Shown here: one piece after another, positions 36,201 to 44,223 of the stretch
How positions within the stretch are numbered: the first letter of the stretch is position 1
Layout: every line of letters begins with the position of its first letter
NCBI GenBank assembly: GCA_029210965.1
Contig: JARGFZ010000004.1
Span: 1-64,000 of the forward strand
Direction: 5' to 3'
Length of the DNA stretch: 64,000 nucleotides
From: a bacterium
Lineage (GTDB): Bacteria; BMS3Abin14
Made by a program: the position numbers and the translations under genes
The notes under the pieces: model-generated
Seen by the model: the letters and a program-made list of their open reading frames with translations, nothing else
Told to the model about the DNA's origin: nothing
Databases searched by the model: none

Positions 36201-36212
36201 ACTGTATACAGT
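36201..36212. promoter_or_regulatory. 12-bp palindrome ACTGTATACAGT
   Basis: Perfect palindrome upstream of the importer operon. TGTATACA-type centres are common in GntR/HutC-family operators. A candidate regulator site. Confidence 0.45.
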
Positions 36213-36321
36213 TAATCTACTACGTGATTCCCCGTCATCACAACATTATTGTAAAGGTTTTGATGATTTCCCCCAAAATCCCCGGGAGTTGGAATCCGGG
36301 TCAAGAAAGAAATATAAACTC

Positions 36322-36337
36322 AGTGCACTGGTGCACC
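36322..36337. promoter_or_regulatory. Operator-like palindrome, importer side
   Basis: AGTGCACTGGTGCACC: half-sites AGTGCAC and GTGCACC around a two-base centre. It matches the motif 22 bases upstream of the G1P-dehydrogenase family gene and lies between that gene's stop and the importer operon. Confidence 0.6.
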
Positions 36338-36352
36338 TGTGCGATTTCCTTT

Positions 36353-37684
36353 TCACGACAGCATTCTTATCGTCTCTTTGGCAGCAGCTTCAAGAGTGCC
36401 CGCGTGAGCCGACAGGTCGAGTACGGTGATCCTGTCCCTGATCGTCCGGGCCGAGGTCGCGGCCAGGTAAAATTCGTCTTTTGAAATACCAAGGGATGAC
36501 AGTGTCATTTCAAGCCCTGTCCTCCGGATAAGATCGACAATAAAGTCCGGTGTTCTGATCTGTCCGAAAAGCGCTTTGAGTTCTTGCCAGTTTGCCGGCA
36601 AGGCGGAATCGAATTGCAAAAGCCGATCACGTTTATTTGCGAACTGTTTTTCCACTTCGGATGCAAGGTTACCCCAGACAGCAGGGATCTTGCCAACGTT
36701 GGCCTCAAAAACCTCTTTAGCGCAATTTTTCAACTCCTTTTCTTCCAGGCTTGCCAACTTCTGATAGCATACGGTGGAAAGAACAACCCCCGTGCCTACC
36801 TGAAGACCATGCAGGTTCGGCTTTACCCCGGTCAAGCTTTCACGCATGTCCAGAAAATGGGAAATTAGATGTTCGCCCCCGGATGCCGGGGCGCTTGAAC
36901 CGGCAAGGCTCATCGCGACACCGGAGAACAAAAGCCCTTCAAAAAGCCCAAGCACGGCTTCCTGGTCACCCTGAAGGATCTTTTCCGGATGATCGATGTA
37001 TTTACTTTCCGGTTCACCGGCAATCGCTGACGGCAGGCTGCAATAGGCGCCATCAAGAAGTAAAGACTCGATCCGCCAGTCAAAGTCTGACACGGATTTG
37101 GCCAGCACATCACAGAATCCGGCCTGTCGGAGCTTTAAGGGAGAATCCTGGATGACCCGGGGATCAACATAGATAAACTGAGGGGGCAGCGCAGGGAGTG
37201 TCCTTTTTACGCCCTTGACCTTTATCGCTGCGATGGACGATGTGTACCCGTTCATGGAGGGTGCTGTGGGTACCGACCAGAATGGGATCCCCCTTTTATC
37301 GGAAACGTACTTTCCCAGATCGTTTATAGTCCCGGCCCCGACAGCAATGATCAAACTGTGTCCGACACTCAGATCATGGATCTCATCCGCCAGCTTATCG
37401 GTTGCGACCGTATCACCCGGCAGCGTGACCGATTTAAATACGACGGAACTTTTTTCGAGAAGTTCCGATACCAATGCCCCTGCCGCCAAGTGAGTGTTTT
37501 CATCATCAAGGAGCAATACGGACTCTTTGGCATATGTTTTGGCACAATCTCTGGCGAGCAGGTTGTAGGCATTTTTATCCAAAACAACTTTGACCGAAGG
37601 AATTTCGTGCTTGTGCCCGCAGCTGCAAAGAGCCTCGCATTTTTTCGCATCGACTATGGAATATTTGTTTTCGACACTGCTCAT
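36353..37684 (-). CDS. sn-Glycerol-1-phosphate dehydrogenase family protein
   Basis: Member of the iron-containing alcohol dehydrogenase superfamily, AraM/EgsA branch, 443 residues. NAD-binding motif AVGAGTINDLGKYV is followed by VPTAPSMNGYTSSIAAI. Metal-ligand histidines are expected in SGGEHLISHFLDM and GLQVGTG-type helices (PNLHGLQVG). Known family members reduce dihydroxyacetone phosphate to glycerol-1-phosphate. The sequence begins with about 30 cysteine-containing residues (CEALCSCGHKHE), which is unusual. GAGG lies before the ATG. An AGTGCAC-NN-GTGCACT operator lies 20 bp upstream and is repeated before the importer operon, suggesting co-regulation. Confidence 0.87.
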   Translation of the reverse strand: MSSVENKYSIVDAKKCEALCSCGHKHEIPSVKVVLDKNAYNLLARDCAKTYAKESVLLLDDENTHLAAGALVSELLEKSSVVFKSVTLPGDTVATDKLADEIHDLSVGHSLIIAVGAGTINDLGKYVSDKRGIPFWSVPTAPSMNGYTSSIAAIKVKGVKRTLPALPPQFIYVDPRVIQDSPLKLRQAGFCDVLAKSVSDFDWRIESLLLDGAYCSLPSAIAGEPESKYIDHPEKILQGDQEAVLGLFEGLLFSGVAMSLAGSSAPASGGEHLISHFLDMRESLTGVKPNLHGLQVGTGVVLSTVCYQKLASLEEKELKNCAKEVFEANVGKIPAVWGNLASEVEKQFANKRDRLLQFDSALPANWQELKALFGQIRTPDFIVDLIRRTGLEMTLSSLGISKDEFYLAATSARTIRDRITVLDLSAHAGTLEAAAKETIRMLS

Positions 37685-37703
37685 AAGGAATCCTCAGAAA
37701 TAA

Positions 37704-37719
37704 AGTGCACAGGTGCACT
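37704..37719. promoter_or_regulatory. Operator-like palindrome, G1PDH side
   Basis: AGTGCACAGGTGCACT: perfect 7-bp arms around AG, located 20-35 bases before the start codon, where a repressor would block transcription or initiation. It shares 13 of 16 positions or better with the site at 36322. Confidence 0.65.
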
Positions 37720-37971
37720 GGAACCTTATGCTCTCTTCAGATGATAGCACAGGTTATGGTGGCCATGGCCGGTTTCAGCCTTTCTGGTCTCCGGCATCGG
37801 GGTAAAATCAGGTAATGGTAGAAAGTAATAGAAATGTGTAATGGCGCGAATTGAGCTTTTCCTGTTACTTTCTCCTATTTCCAAAACTTGTCTTTACTTG
37901 CCTTTCCTATACCCCGGCACCCATGGTTTTCCAACCTGCGACCCTCGGAACCCTTCCCCTCGGACGGACCT
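37720..37971. other. Intergenic; nothing recognised
   Basis: No gene, terminator or repeat identified between the G1PDH-family gene and the 3' end of pyruvate kinase. Confidence 0.4.
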
Positions 37972-39399
37972 TCAGGAGATACGGTGAACCTTGAGAAAAT
38001 TGGTCTTGCCTGTGTCTGCCATAGGGAGACTGGCGGTGATGATCACGTCGTCGCCCCGTTTTACGTGACAGGTCTTCATGAGTGTCCTCTCCACCTCCCC
38101 AATCATGGCGTCAGTGCTGCCTAGATGCTTCATGTAATGGGGCACGACCCCCCAGTAGAACTTCATGCGGTTTATGGTCGCGGTATCGGACGTAAAGGCG
38201 ACGATGGACAAACCGGGGCGAAACTTGGCAAGGAGCCCCGCCGTATATCCGGAACGGGTAAAGGCAACGATACATTTGGCCTTGATGTCGGCAGCGGCCC
38301 TGACAGCGGCGTGGGCCACGGCAAAACTAAAACGGTCCGGATCTTTCCCCAGGACCGGCTCCGGGACCGGGAGGATGGCCTGAAAAAAACTCCCCTGTCC
38401 CTCGGCCTCCAGAATGATATCCTCCATGGTCTTTACTGTTTCAACAGGGTACCTCCCTACGGAGGTTTCGCCGGAGAGCATGACAGCGTCGGAACCGTCC
38501 AGGATGGCGTTGGCCACATCGGCGGCCTCGGCGCGGGTGGGGACAGGGCTGGTTCGCATGGACTCGAGCATCTGGGTGGCGGTTATGACGAGCCGCTGTT
38601 TCCTGTTGGCCCGCCGGATCAAGTCCTTCTGGAGGATGGGGACTGCCGCAGCTGAAAGTTCCACTCCCAGGTCACCGCGCGCGACCATGATCCCGTCGGC
38701 GACGTTCAGGATCTCCTCGATGTGGTCCACGGCGGAGGGTCTCTCTATCTTGGCGATGATCGGAGCCGCGCATCCGGCGCGGTCCAGATGCCTCTTCAAG
38801 GCTGAAACATCCCTGGCCCTGGTGACAAAGGAAAGGGCGAAGGCATCGACTCCCTCTTCGATACCGAACTGGAGGTCTCTCAGGTCCTTTGTTGTAATGG
38901 ACCCTGCCCGGATGACGGAATCAGGCAGGTTCACCCCTTTTCGGGAGGTGAGGAAACCGCCCCGCCTCACCCTGGCCTCCAGGGCGTTGCCTTTTCTCCC
39001 CGTGACCAGAAGCTCGACGAGACCGTCGTTTACGAGAACACGGTGGCCCTCCCTGACGTCCCCCAGAAGACGGGCGTAGGAGATGAAAACGGTCTCAGCT
39101 GTGGAGGGCCTGTCGCCCTGGCGCAGCCACACCCTGGAGCCTCCCTTCAGGAGCACACCCGGATCCTTTACGTCGCTTATCCGGATCTTGACCCCCTGAA
39201 GGTCGAGAAGGATGCCCGCCGGCCGGCCCATCTTTTTGCCGAGGGCCCTCAACCGCGCTATATAACCTCGATGCTCCTCATGGGTGCCGTAGGACATGTT
39301 GAGCCGTGCCACGTCCATACCGGCCCTCAGAAGTTTTTCCAGCATCCTCTCCGAACCTGTCGCCGGACCGAGGGTGCAGACGATCCTGGCCCTTCTCAC
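37972..39399 (-). CDS. pyk: Pyruvate kinase
   Basis: Glycolytic enzyme of 475 residues that makes pyruvate and ATP from phosphoenolpyruvate. The barrel begins RRARIVCTLGPATGS, with substrate/metal elements in VARLNMSYGTHEEH, the K+-type and catalytic lysine region AAPIIAKIERPSAVDHI, metal ligands in GIMVARGDLGVEL, and VITATQMLESM, PTRAEAADVANAILDGSDAVMLSGE. The C-terminal domain is complete. Two positions differ from textbook sequences: SYG for the usual SHG and DLQGVKIRIS for DTKGPEIRT-like. The GTG start has GGGAGGT upstream. A single gene with no clear operon partner. Confidence 0.95.
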   Translation of the reverse strand: MRRARIVCTLGPATGSERMLEKLLRAGMDVARLNMSYGTHEEHRGYIARLRALGKKMGRPAGILLDLQGVKIRISDVKDPGVLLKGGSRVWLRQGDRPSTAETVFISYARLLGDVREGHRVLVNDGLVELLVTGRKGNALEARVRRGGFLTSRKGVNLPDSVIRAGSITTKDLRDLQFGIEEGVDAFALSFVTRARDVSALKRHLDRAGCAAPIIAKIERPSAVDHIEEILNVADGIMVARGDLGVELSAAAVPILQKDLIRRANRKQRLVITATQMLESMRTSPVPTRAEAADVANAILDGSDAVMLSGETSVGRYPVETVKTMEDIILEAEGQGSFFQAILPVPEPVLGKDPDRFSFAVAHAAVRAAADIKAKCIVAFTRSGYTAGLLAKFRPGLSIVAFTSDTATINRMKFYWGVVPHYMKHLGSTDAMIGEVERTLMKTCHVKRGDDVIITASLPMADTGKTNFLKVHRIS

Positions 39400-39519
39400 A
39401 AATTACCTCCCAAGGTTCAAGGAAGAATGTGTACCTGCCATCTGCCCTGTCAAGGGTTATCGCTGAACATTGAGCATGAAACCTTGAACGATCTTTGCCC
39501 TCTGGACTCTGGACTGATT

Positions 39520-41274
39520 TTACATCAGCGCCTTGCGCACGTGATCCAGGGCCGACCTGATGTACTCCTCACTGAGCCCGGTTGCCGGTGCCCTGGTTTT
39601 CAGGATCCGCTCCGGTATCCGCAGCCCTTCGAAAGTAAACCCCTCCCGCGTCTTGAACCTGAACTTCTCCCGGTGGATATTTCTTCCTATCTTCAGCAGC
39701 CGGTTCGCGTCCAGTTCAAACCCGGCCGCTTTGAGGCAATCGAGAACCGTGTCCACATCGTAGATCTCCCGGGCGAAAAAGCATACGACGATGGAGGAGA
39801 GGACCTGTCTCCAGCTTTCCTCTTCCAGCAGAACGTCGCCAAGAGCCTCGGGACTGAGCTCCCCCTTTATCAGGACCTTCTGGTCCACACTGTAGCCCGC
39901 ATTGTCCAGGTGACTGTGTCTGGCGCCCATCAGGCAGCCCACGTGGGCCGCCGGGCCCGTGTGATAGCCGGGCATCTCGTTCCCTCCGAGAGCAAGGGCG
40001 AACTCCTCGCCTCCGTAAATGGACGACGCGTGGTCCACTCCCCTGGCCAGGGCGGCAAAAAAGTCGTTGGGCTGTTCGACGATCCTCCGGGTTGCCTCCA
40101 GGTAGGTTTTCCAGTCACCCCAGGAAAGGTTGAGTCCCCCCGTGTCTTTTTTAGAAATGAGCCCTTTTTCCTGGGCCTCAGTGGCCCAGGACAGAACGGG
40201 GCCGGTGGTCATGAGGTCCAGGCCCAGGACCTCGGCCCGGTCCAGCAGGCGCAGCAGGCCCTCGGGATCTCCCACCCCCAGCATAGAGCCCATGGCGTAG
40301 ATGGGCTCGTAGTCGTAGGAGATCATGGAGGTTTTGAAGAAGTACGGCTCGGCCTCGTGGGGTTCCCTGAGAGCAGCGATATGGATGCAGGCCACGGGGC
40401 AATGGGAACAGGCCAGCCGCCTTCCCAGGTACTTTTCGGCATAGGCTTCGCCGGAGATCTCCCGGGCCGCCTCGAACTTCGTCTCCAGCAGATTTCTGGT
40501 GGGAAAACCGCTCAGTTTGTTGAGTGGAAGGACATTCTGGGCCGTGCCGAGATCGTGGTACTTTTTCATGATCTCCGAGGAGGTGGCCGTCTGGTGAATG
40601 CCCTTGTATACGCTCCGGTAGGCCTTGTTGTCCGCCACAGGCAATGATCTTTTACCGGATACAACGACAGCCTTGAGGTTTTTGCTTCCGAACACGGCAC
40701 CCAGACCGAGCCTCCCGAAGTGCCGGTAGGTTTCAGCGGCGACACATGAATAGGTCACCATCTTCTCGCCTGCGAGGCCGATACGCATGATCGTACGCAG
40801 GCCCGATCCCGCCTCCCTTTCCCTGATGATATGGCCGGCGGTGAGGCTGCTGCTCATGCCCCACAGGGTGGAGGCGTCTCTAAAGTGCACCTCGCTGCCG
40901 TGAATGGCCAGGTAGACGGGGATCTCGCTCCTCCCCTCGATGACGATGGCTCCGTAACCGGCCATCCTTATGGCTACGGCGCTCCTTCCCCCGCAGTGGC
41001 TCTCGCCGAGGTTTCCTGTATGGGGTGACTTGAACATGGCCACCGTTTTGGAGGCTAGCGGGAACAGCCCGGTTAGCGGACCGACGGCAAAAACGATGGG
41101 GTTGTCCGGCCCGAGGGGATCGCACCCTTCCGGACAGGACTGGAGCAGGAGCTGCGTAGCCACACCCGCACCACCAAGGTACCTGTCGAAGAGGTTCTGT
41201 CTCTGTTCGACCCTGAACCGTTTCCGGGTAAGATCCACGTAAAGAACGTTACTGATCGGATCGCTACTCAGCAT
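39520..41274 (-). CDS. Aldehyde:ferredoxin oxidoreductase family (tungsten)
   Basis: Tungstopterin oxidoreductase of 584 residues. The N-terminal domain has VLYVDLTRKRFRVE, YLGGAGVATQLLL and ASKTVAMFKSPHTGN. The 4Fe-4S ligands CSHCPVAC (C-x2-C-x3-C, about residues 288-295) and a later cysteine in SIVVCFFAREIY are visible. MDxDGxGG-like pterin motifs are less exact. It starts inside the end of the polyferredoxin gene (11-base overlap), so the two are translated together, with the polyferredoxin as likely electron acceptor. The aldehyde substrate is unknown; the protein is slightly shorter than canonical AOR (about 605). Confidence 0.92.
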   Translation of the reverse strand: MLSSDPISNVLYVDLTRKRFRVEQRQNLFDRYLGGAGVATQLLLQSCPEGCDPLGPDNPIVFAVGPLTGLFPLASKTVAMFKSPHTGNLGESHCGGRSAVAIRMAGYGAIVIEGRSEIPVYLAIHGSEVHFRDASTLWGMSSSLTAGHIIREREAGSGLRTIMRIGLAGEKMVTYSCVAAETYRHFGRLGLGAVFGSKNLKAVVVSGKRSLPVADNKAYRSVYKGIHQTATSSEIMKKYHDLGTAQNVLPLNKLSGFPTRNLLETKFEAAREISGEAYAEKYLGRRLACSHCPVACIHIAALREPHEAEPYFFKTSMISYDYEPIYAMGSMLGVGDPEGLLRLLDRAEVLGLDLMTTGPVLSWATEAQEKGLISKKDTGGLNLSWGDWKTYLEATRRIVEQPNDFFAALARGVDHASSIYGGEEFALALGGNEMPGYHTGPAAHVGCLMGARHSHLDNAGYSVDQKVLIKGELSPEALGDVLLEEESWRQVLSSIVVCFFAREIYDVDTVLDCLKAAGFELDANRLLKIGRNIHREKFRFKTREGFTFEGLRIPERILKTRAPATGLSEEYIRSALDHVRKALM

Positions 41275-41683
41275 GGCTGGCCGCCTTTCTCTCCCTCAGC
41301 TTGAGGACACCGTGGGGACAGAAATCGACGCAGAAACCGCATTGAATGCAGATCATGGGTTTGTTGATCTCGCCGTCCCAGTACACGGCCCCCACCACGC
41401 ATGCATCCACACAACTGCCGCATCCGGTGCACTTCTCCCCGGTAAGGTGGATCCCTCTCTTTTCGGTTCGCTCAAGCGCGTCCATGGGGCAGGCCCTGAC
41501 ACAAGGGGGATCCTCACAGACCCTGCAGGTCACAACGGTGAACCCGTGCTCCACCCCGCCGCTGGATCTGACCCCGATGCACGCCTCCGAAAGGCCATGG
41601 CTGTTGGTTCTCCTCGAACACGCGAACATGCAGCATTGGCAACCGACACATCTTTCCGCATCAACAACAGACAACCTTTTCAT
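41264..41683 (-). CDS. Four-cluster polyferredoxin, AOR partner
   Basis: Ferredoxin-like subunit of 139 residues with four cysteine sets: CVGCQCCMFAC, CRVCEDPPCVRACP, CTGCGSCVDAC and CIQCGFCVDFCP, expected to hold four 4Fe-4S clusters. It resembles HycB/AorA-type electron-transfer subunits. AGGAGGTG is the ribosome site for the ATG at 41683; a longer frame to 41827 would run into repeat DNA. It is the first gene of the AOR operon, and its stop overlaps the AOR start. Confidence 0.93.
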   Translation of the reverse strand: MKRLSVVDAERCVGCQCCMFACSRRTNSHGLSEACIGVRSSGGVEHGFTVVTCRVCEDPPCVRACPMDALERTEKRGIHLTGEKCTGCGSCVDACVVGAVYWDGEINKPMICIQCGFCVDFCPHGVLKLRERKAASHAE

Positions 41684-41778
41684 CCGCAGGCACCTCCTGG
41701 TAGACCGTTTCTTTATATTATACGCTATAAATCGGGGTTTGGTCGTGAGCTTACGGTTAAATGAGGTTGTCCCTGATC

Positions 41779-41944
41779 CAATTATGATAAAGTCGCAAAA
41801 AGTCCAATCCGGGACTTTTCGCTCCACGGAAAGGGAAAAGCGTCGTTTTCCCTTTCCTTACAAATCAATGACTTACAGTGCGAGTCATTGATTTGGGCGC
41901 CCCGCGCGGGGCGCATTGATGACTTTTTGCGAGTCCATCAATTA
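41779..41944. repeat. Cloverleaf repeat, copy C (most symmetrical)
   Basis: The outer ends GTCGCAAAAAGTCC and GACTTTTTGCGAG are inverted. Inside are hairpins with arms GGAAAGGGAAAA/TTTTCCCTTTCC, ATCAATGACT/AGTCATTGAT and GCGCCCCG/CGGGGCGC. It lies upstream of the AOR operon and beside the small-peptide unit. Confidence 0.9.
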
Positions 41945-41954
41945 TAAAAAGGGG

Positions 41955-41982
41955 TTGAAATTTATTCAAAACGACTTAGATT
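41955..41982 (+). promoter_or_regulatory. Candidate promoter for the peptide unit
   Basis: TTGAAA, 16-base spacer, then TAGATT (four of six matches to TATAAT). Initiation a few bases later would give a leader of about 65 nt before the ATG at 42055. Confidence 0.5.
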
Positions 41983-42054
41983 AATGTAACAAAGGCGGTT
42001 CAACACTGAAGTTGGGTCGTCAAAAACTGGCTAACTATAAATGGAGGTGTGGAT

Positions 42055-42108
42055 ATGAAGCGATTTATGCTCCCACGTTTGGCTCACTGCTCCGAAGGCT
42101 GCGCGTAA
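42055..42108 (+). CDS. 17-residue cysteine peptide MKRFMLPRLAHCSEGCA
   Basis: A tiny frame with an ideal ribosome site (GGAGGTG, five bases before the ATG) and a stop after 17 codons. It is followed 33 bases later by a strong terminator, so the peptide is the only product of a ~180-nt transcript. The sequence MKRFMLPRLAHCSEGCA has two cysteines three residues apart. It could be an RNA leader, an sRNA that happens to be translated, or a precursor of a modified peptide. I do not recognise it. The next gene downstream is an SDR; upstream, on the other strand, is the AOR operon. Confidence 0.55.
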   Translation: MKRFMLPRLAHCSEGCA

Positions 42109-42140
42109 AGTCCTGGGCAGGACGCTAAAAGGCCCGAAAA

Positions 42141-42166
42141 AGCCCTCATATGAGGGCTTTTTTTTT
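42141..42166 (+). terminator. Strong rho-independent terminator
   Basis: Perfect stem AGCCCTCATATGAGGGCT followed by nine T. It separates the peptide unit from the SDR gene, whose own start is 32 bases further on; the SDR may depend on read-through. Confidence 0.92.
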
Positions 42167-42197
42167 GAATATCTAAGGGTGTAGAGGAGGGAGTGTC

Positions 42198-42974
42198 GTG
42201 AGCTTTTCAGATCTTAAGGGAAAGACGGTTCTGGTGACGGGAGGGGCTCAGGGGATCGGAAAGGGCATCGCCCTTCGCCTCCTTCGCGAGGGGATGGTCG
42301 TGGTCCTGGGAGACCTGAACCGGGAAGCAGGCGAGGAAACCCTCCGGGAGTTAGAAGGCGCGGGTGAGGTTCACTTCGTCCCTCTTGACGTTTCCGACGA
42401 GGACTCCGTCCGCGAGGCATTGGCCTGGACCCTTTCCAGCTGCGGCCGCCTTGACGCCCTGGTGAACAACGCCGGCATCGCCCGGTCAGGCTTCGCCCCG
42501 GTAGAGGACCTTCCGCTGGAGGAATGGAGCCGCGTGCTGGGTACCAACCTCACCGGAGCCTTCCTCTGCGTCAAGCACGCCGTACCCTCCCTGAAGGAGC
42601 GGGGCGGGGCGATTGTGAACATCTCCTCCACCCGCGCCCTGCAATCCGAGCCCAACACAGAGCCCTACACCGCTTCCAAAGGCGGGCTGATCGCGCTGAC
42701 CCACGCCCTGGCAGTGAGCCTGGGCCCCCTCGTCCGGGCGAACTGCATCAGCCCCGGGTGGATCGAGGTGTCCGACTGGAAGAGATCGGACCTGCGGCGC
42801 GAACCTTCACACAGCGACATTGATCGGGACCAGCATCCCGCGGGAAGGGTCGGGACACCCCATGACGTGGCGGGGCTGACTGCCTACCTCCTGTCCGGGG
42901 AATCCACCTTTATCACCGGGCAGAACTTTATCGTAGACGGCGGCATGACCCGCCGGATGATCTACGCAGAATAA
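42198..42974 (+). CDS. Short-chain dehydrogenase/reductase
   Basis: Classical SDR of 258 residues. Cofactor motif is TGGAQGIGKGIA, then NNAGIARSG, catalytic serine in NISSTRAL, YTASKGG (Tyr-xxx-Lys), and the C-terminal FITGQNFIVDGGMT. The GTG start at 42198 has GGAGGG upstream. The motif pattern suggests a 3-oxoacyl-ACP-reductase- or glucose-dehydrogenase-like enzyme; substrate unknown. It follows the terminator of the peptide unit, which could act as an attenuator for it. Confidence 0.9.
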   Translation: MSFSDLKGKTVLVTGGAQGIGKGIALRLLREGMVVVLGDLNREAGEETLRELEGAGEVHFVPLDVSDEDSVREALAWTLSSCGRLDALVNNAGIARSGFAPVEDLPLEEWSRVLGTNLTGAFLCVKHAVPSLKERGGAIVNISSTRALQSEPNTEPYTASKGGLIALTHALAVSLGPLVRANCISPGWIEVSDWKRSDLRREPSHSDIDRDQHPAGRVGTPHDVAGLTAYLLSGESTFITGQNFIVDGGMTRRMIYAE

Positions 42975-43107
42975 GGACAAGAGCTATCCTTTCCCGCCAG
43001 CAAGTCCTGCATCATTACAATCAGGGGATAGATCGGGGTCCAACACCACCACTTTCCGGAGGCTGAGATGGTGGGTCTTCGGGGCGAAGTCACGCCAAAA
43101 CCGTGAT

Positions 43108-43626
43108 CAAAAGGCAGGAGGGGTCCTCTACGTTTTTTTTGACGACAACCAGCGCCTGTACGGGCACAGCGACTCCCTGCCGCAGGACCTGGACGTCTTT
43201 CCCCTGACGAGGAACCTCAGGAACACAAAACCGATCCACCAACTGGCCAGCACCTATTATGCGGGGGGCAAACTGGTGGGCGCCGGGCCCGAGGGCAGGG
43301 AACCGAAGCTGGTCAAAGCCGATTCCGATGAGGCTGTCGTCAGGGAGGTCAGCCGTATTCTCAAGACTCTCGTCGGGGAGGAGAAGGTGCATCCGGAGGA
43401 TATCGCCGTTCTCACGGGCCGGTCGCGGGAGAAGAGCGTTCTTGGCAAGGACGATGTGATCGGGGCTTATTCTGTGTGCTGCGGGCGCACCGCCGAGAGG
43501 GGCAAGGTGGTTTTCGACTCGATCCGCCGCTTCAAGGGTCTCGAGCGGCCGGTGGTCATCCTCGTGGAACTGGAGGAGGTCCTGGACAAGGGGGTCAGGG
43601 CAGGAAATTGTCAATTCCCGGCATAA
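43108..43626 (+). pseudogene. Superfamily I helicase remnant
   Basis: The frame reads GGVLYVFFDDNQRLY (helicase motif III-like), then FPLTRNLRNTKPIHQLA (motif IV), HPEDIAVLTGRSREK, and IRRFKGLERPVVILVEL (motif V/VI). It then stops after an unrelated end. These are the C-terminal half motifs of a UvrD/Rep-like helicase of the kind fused to nuclease-related domains. No start codon, Walker A or Walker B is present upstream; the 5' part is gone and a 28-base palindromic string precedes it. A broken fragment. Confidence 0.75.
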
Positions 43627-43751
43627 AAAGTTAGTTATTTCTAAATTCCAGGCCTGACTCCGAAGGTTCCGAGGCAGACTTGAACCACCGGCTTTTGACA
43701 ACAGGAGTTTTATGTTAAAATGGAACGCAGGTAATAATTAAGGGGGAGATC

Positions 43752-44189
43752 ATGCCGGCAAACCGCCAGATCGTTCGGATCCTGAAAAAACTCTTCAACC
43801 TCGAGGTCATGGCCGTACAGATCTACGGGAACCAGCTCGGTGCCATGACTGAGGCAGGGGAACGTTCCATGATGTTGGCCGCCATGGAGAACGAAGAGCA
43901 TCACAGAGACACCTTTCGTTCTCTGCTGCAGGCCCGGAATGTAGCGCCATCACCCCTCCATGCCCTCTACTGGGTTGTGGGCCAGACCCTCGGAAGGACC
44001 ACCTCCCTGTTCGGAAGGAAGGCTGTCCTGCGGGGCGATATCGCTTTCGAGGACAAGGCCTCCAGGGAATACGCTGAATTCCTCAGGAAAGAGAAGAACT
44101 TTACGGAGGAAGAAAAGGCATTTATCGGTGAGTTCCTGGAGGACGAGAAACGACACTCTGCCAACTGGAGACGGTTGCTGACGGAATAA
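43752..44189 (+). CDS. Ferritin-like diiron protein
   Basis: A 145-residue four-helix protein with the ligand pattern of ferritin-like/COQ7-type diiron proteins: LFNLEVMAVQIYGNQ (helix 1 glutamate), AAMENEEHHRDTF (ExxH), ASREYAEFL (helix 3 glutamate) and EDEKRHSANW (ExxH). A GGGGGAG ribosome site precedes the ATG. A membrane anchor is not evident, although the WVVGQTLGRTTSLFG segment is moderately hydrophobic, as in demethoxyubiquinone hydroxylase. A role in iron or peroxide chemistry would fit the nearby katG, but this is inference. Confidence 0.8.
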   Translation: MPANRQIVRILKKLFNLEVMAVQIYGNQLGAMTEAGERSMMLAAMENEEHHRDTFRSLLQARNVAPSPLHALYWVVGQTLGRTTSLFGRKAVLRGDIAFEDKASREYAEFLRKEKNFTEEEKAFIGEFLEDEKRHSANWRRLLTE

Positions 44190-44223
44190 GGGGCTTACGT
44201 GAGCCCTGCGGGGTCAGAAGCTC
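44190..44223. other. Short gap with GGGGTCAG motif
   Basis: Contains an additional GGGGTCAG string (44210) just before the inverted-repeat element. Confidence 0.4.

Larger units (their letters stand above)
35922..36352. other. Control region between importer operon and G1PDH gene
   Basis: 431 bases without a gene. It should hold the importer promoter. Visible elements are a 16S-tail-like string (36004-36017), a 12-bp palindrome (36201-36212) and an operator-like motif (36322-36337), each listed separately. Confidence 0.5.

Noticed and set aside
39043-40647. 534-residue plus-strand frame
   Set aside because: Lies antisense to pyruvate kinase and AOR, both unmistakable; a product of high-GC third positions.
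42055-42166. SRP RNA or a known riboswitch
   Set aside because: The conserved GGAAGC-type SRP loop and any riboswitch core I know are absent from the transcript.
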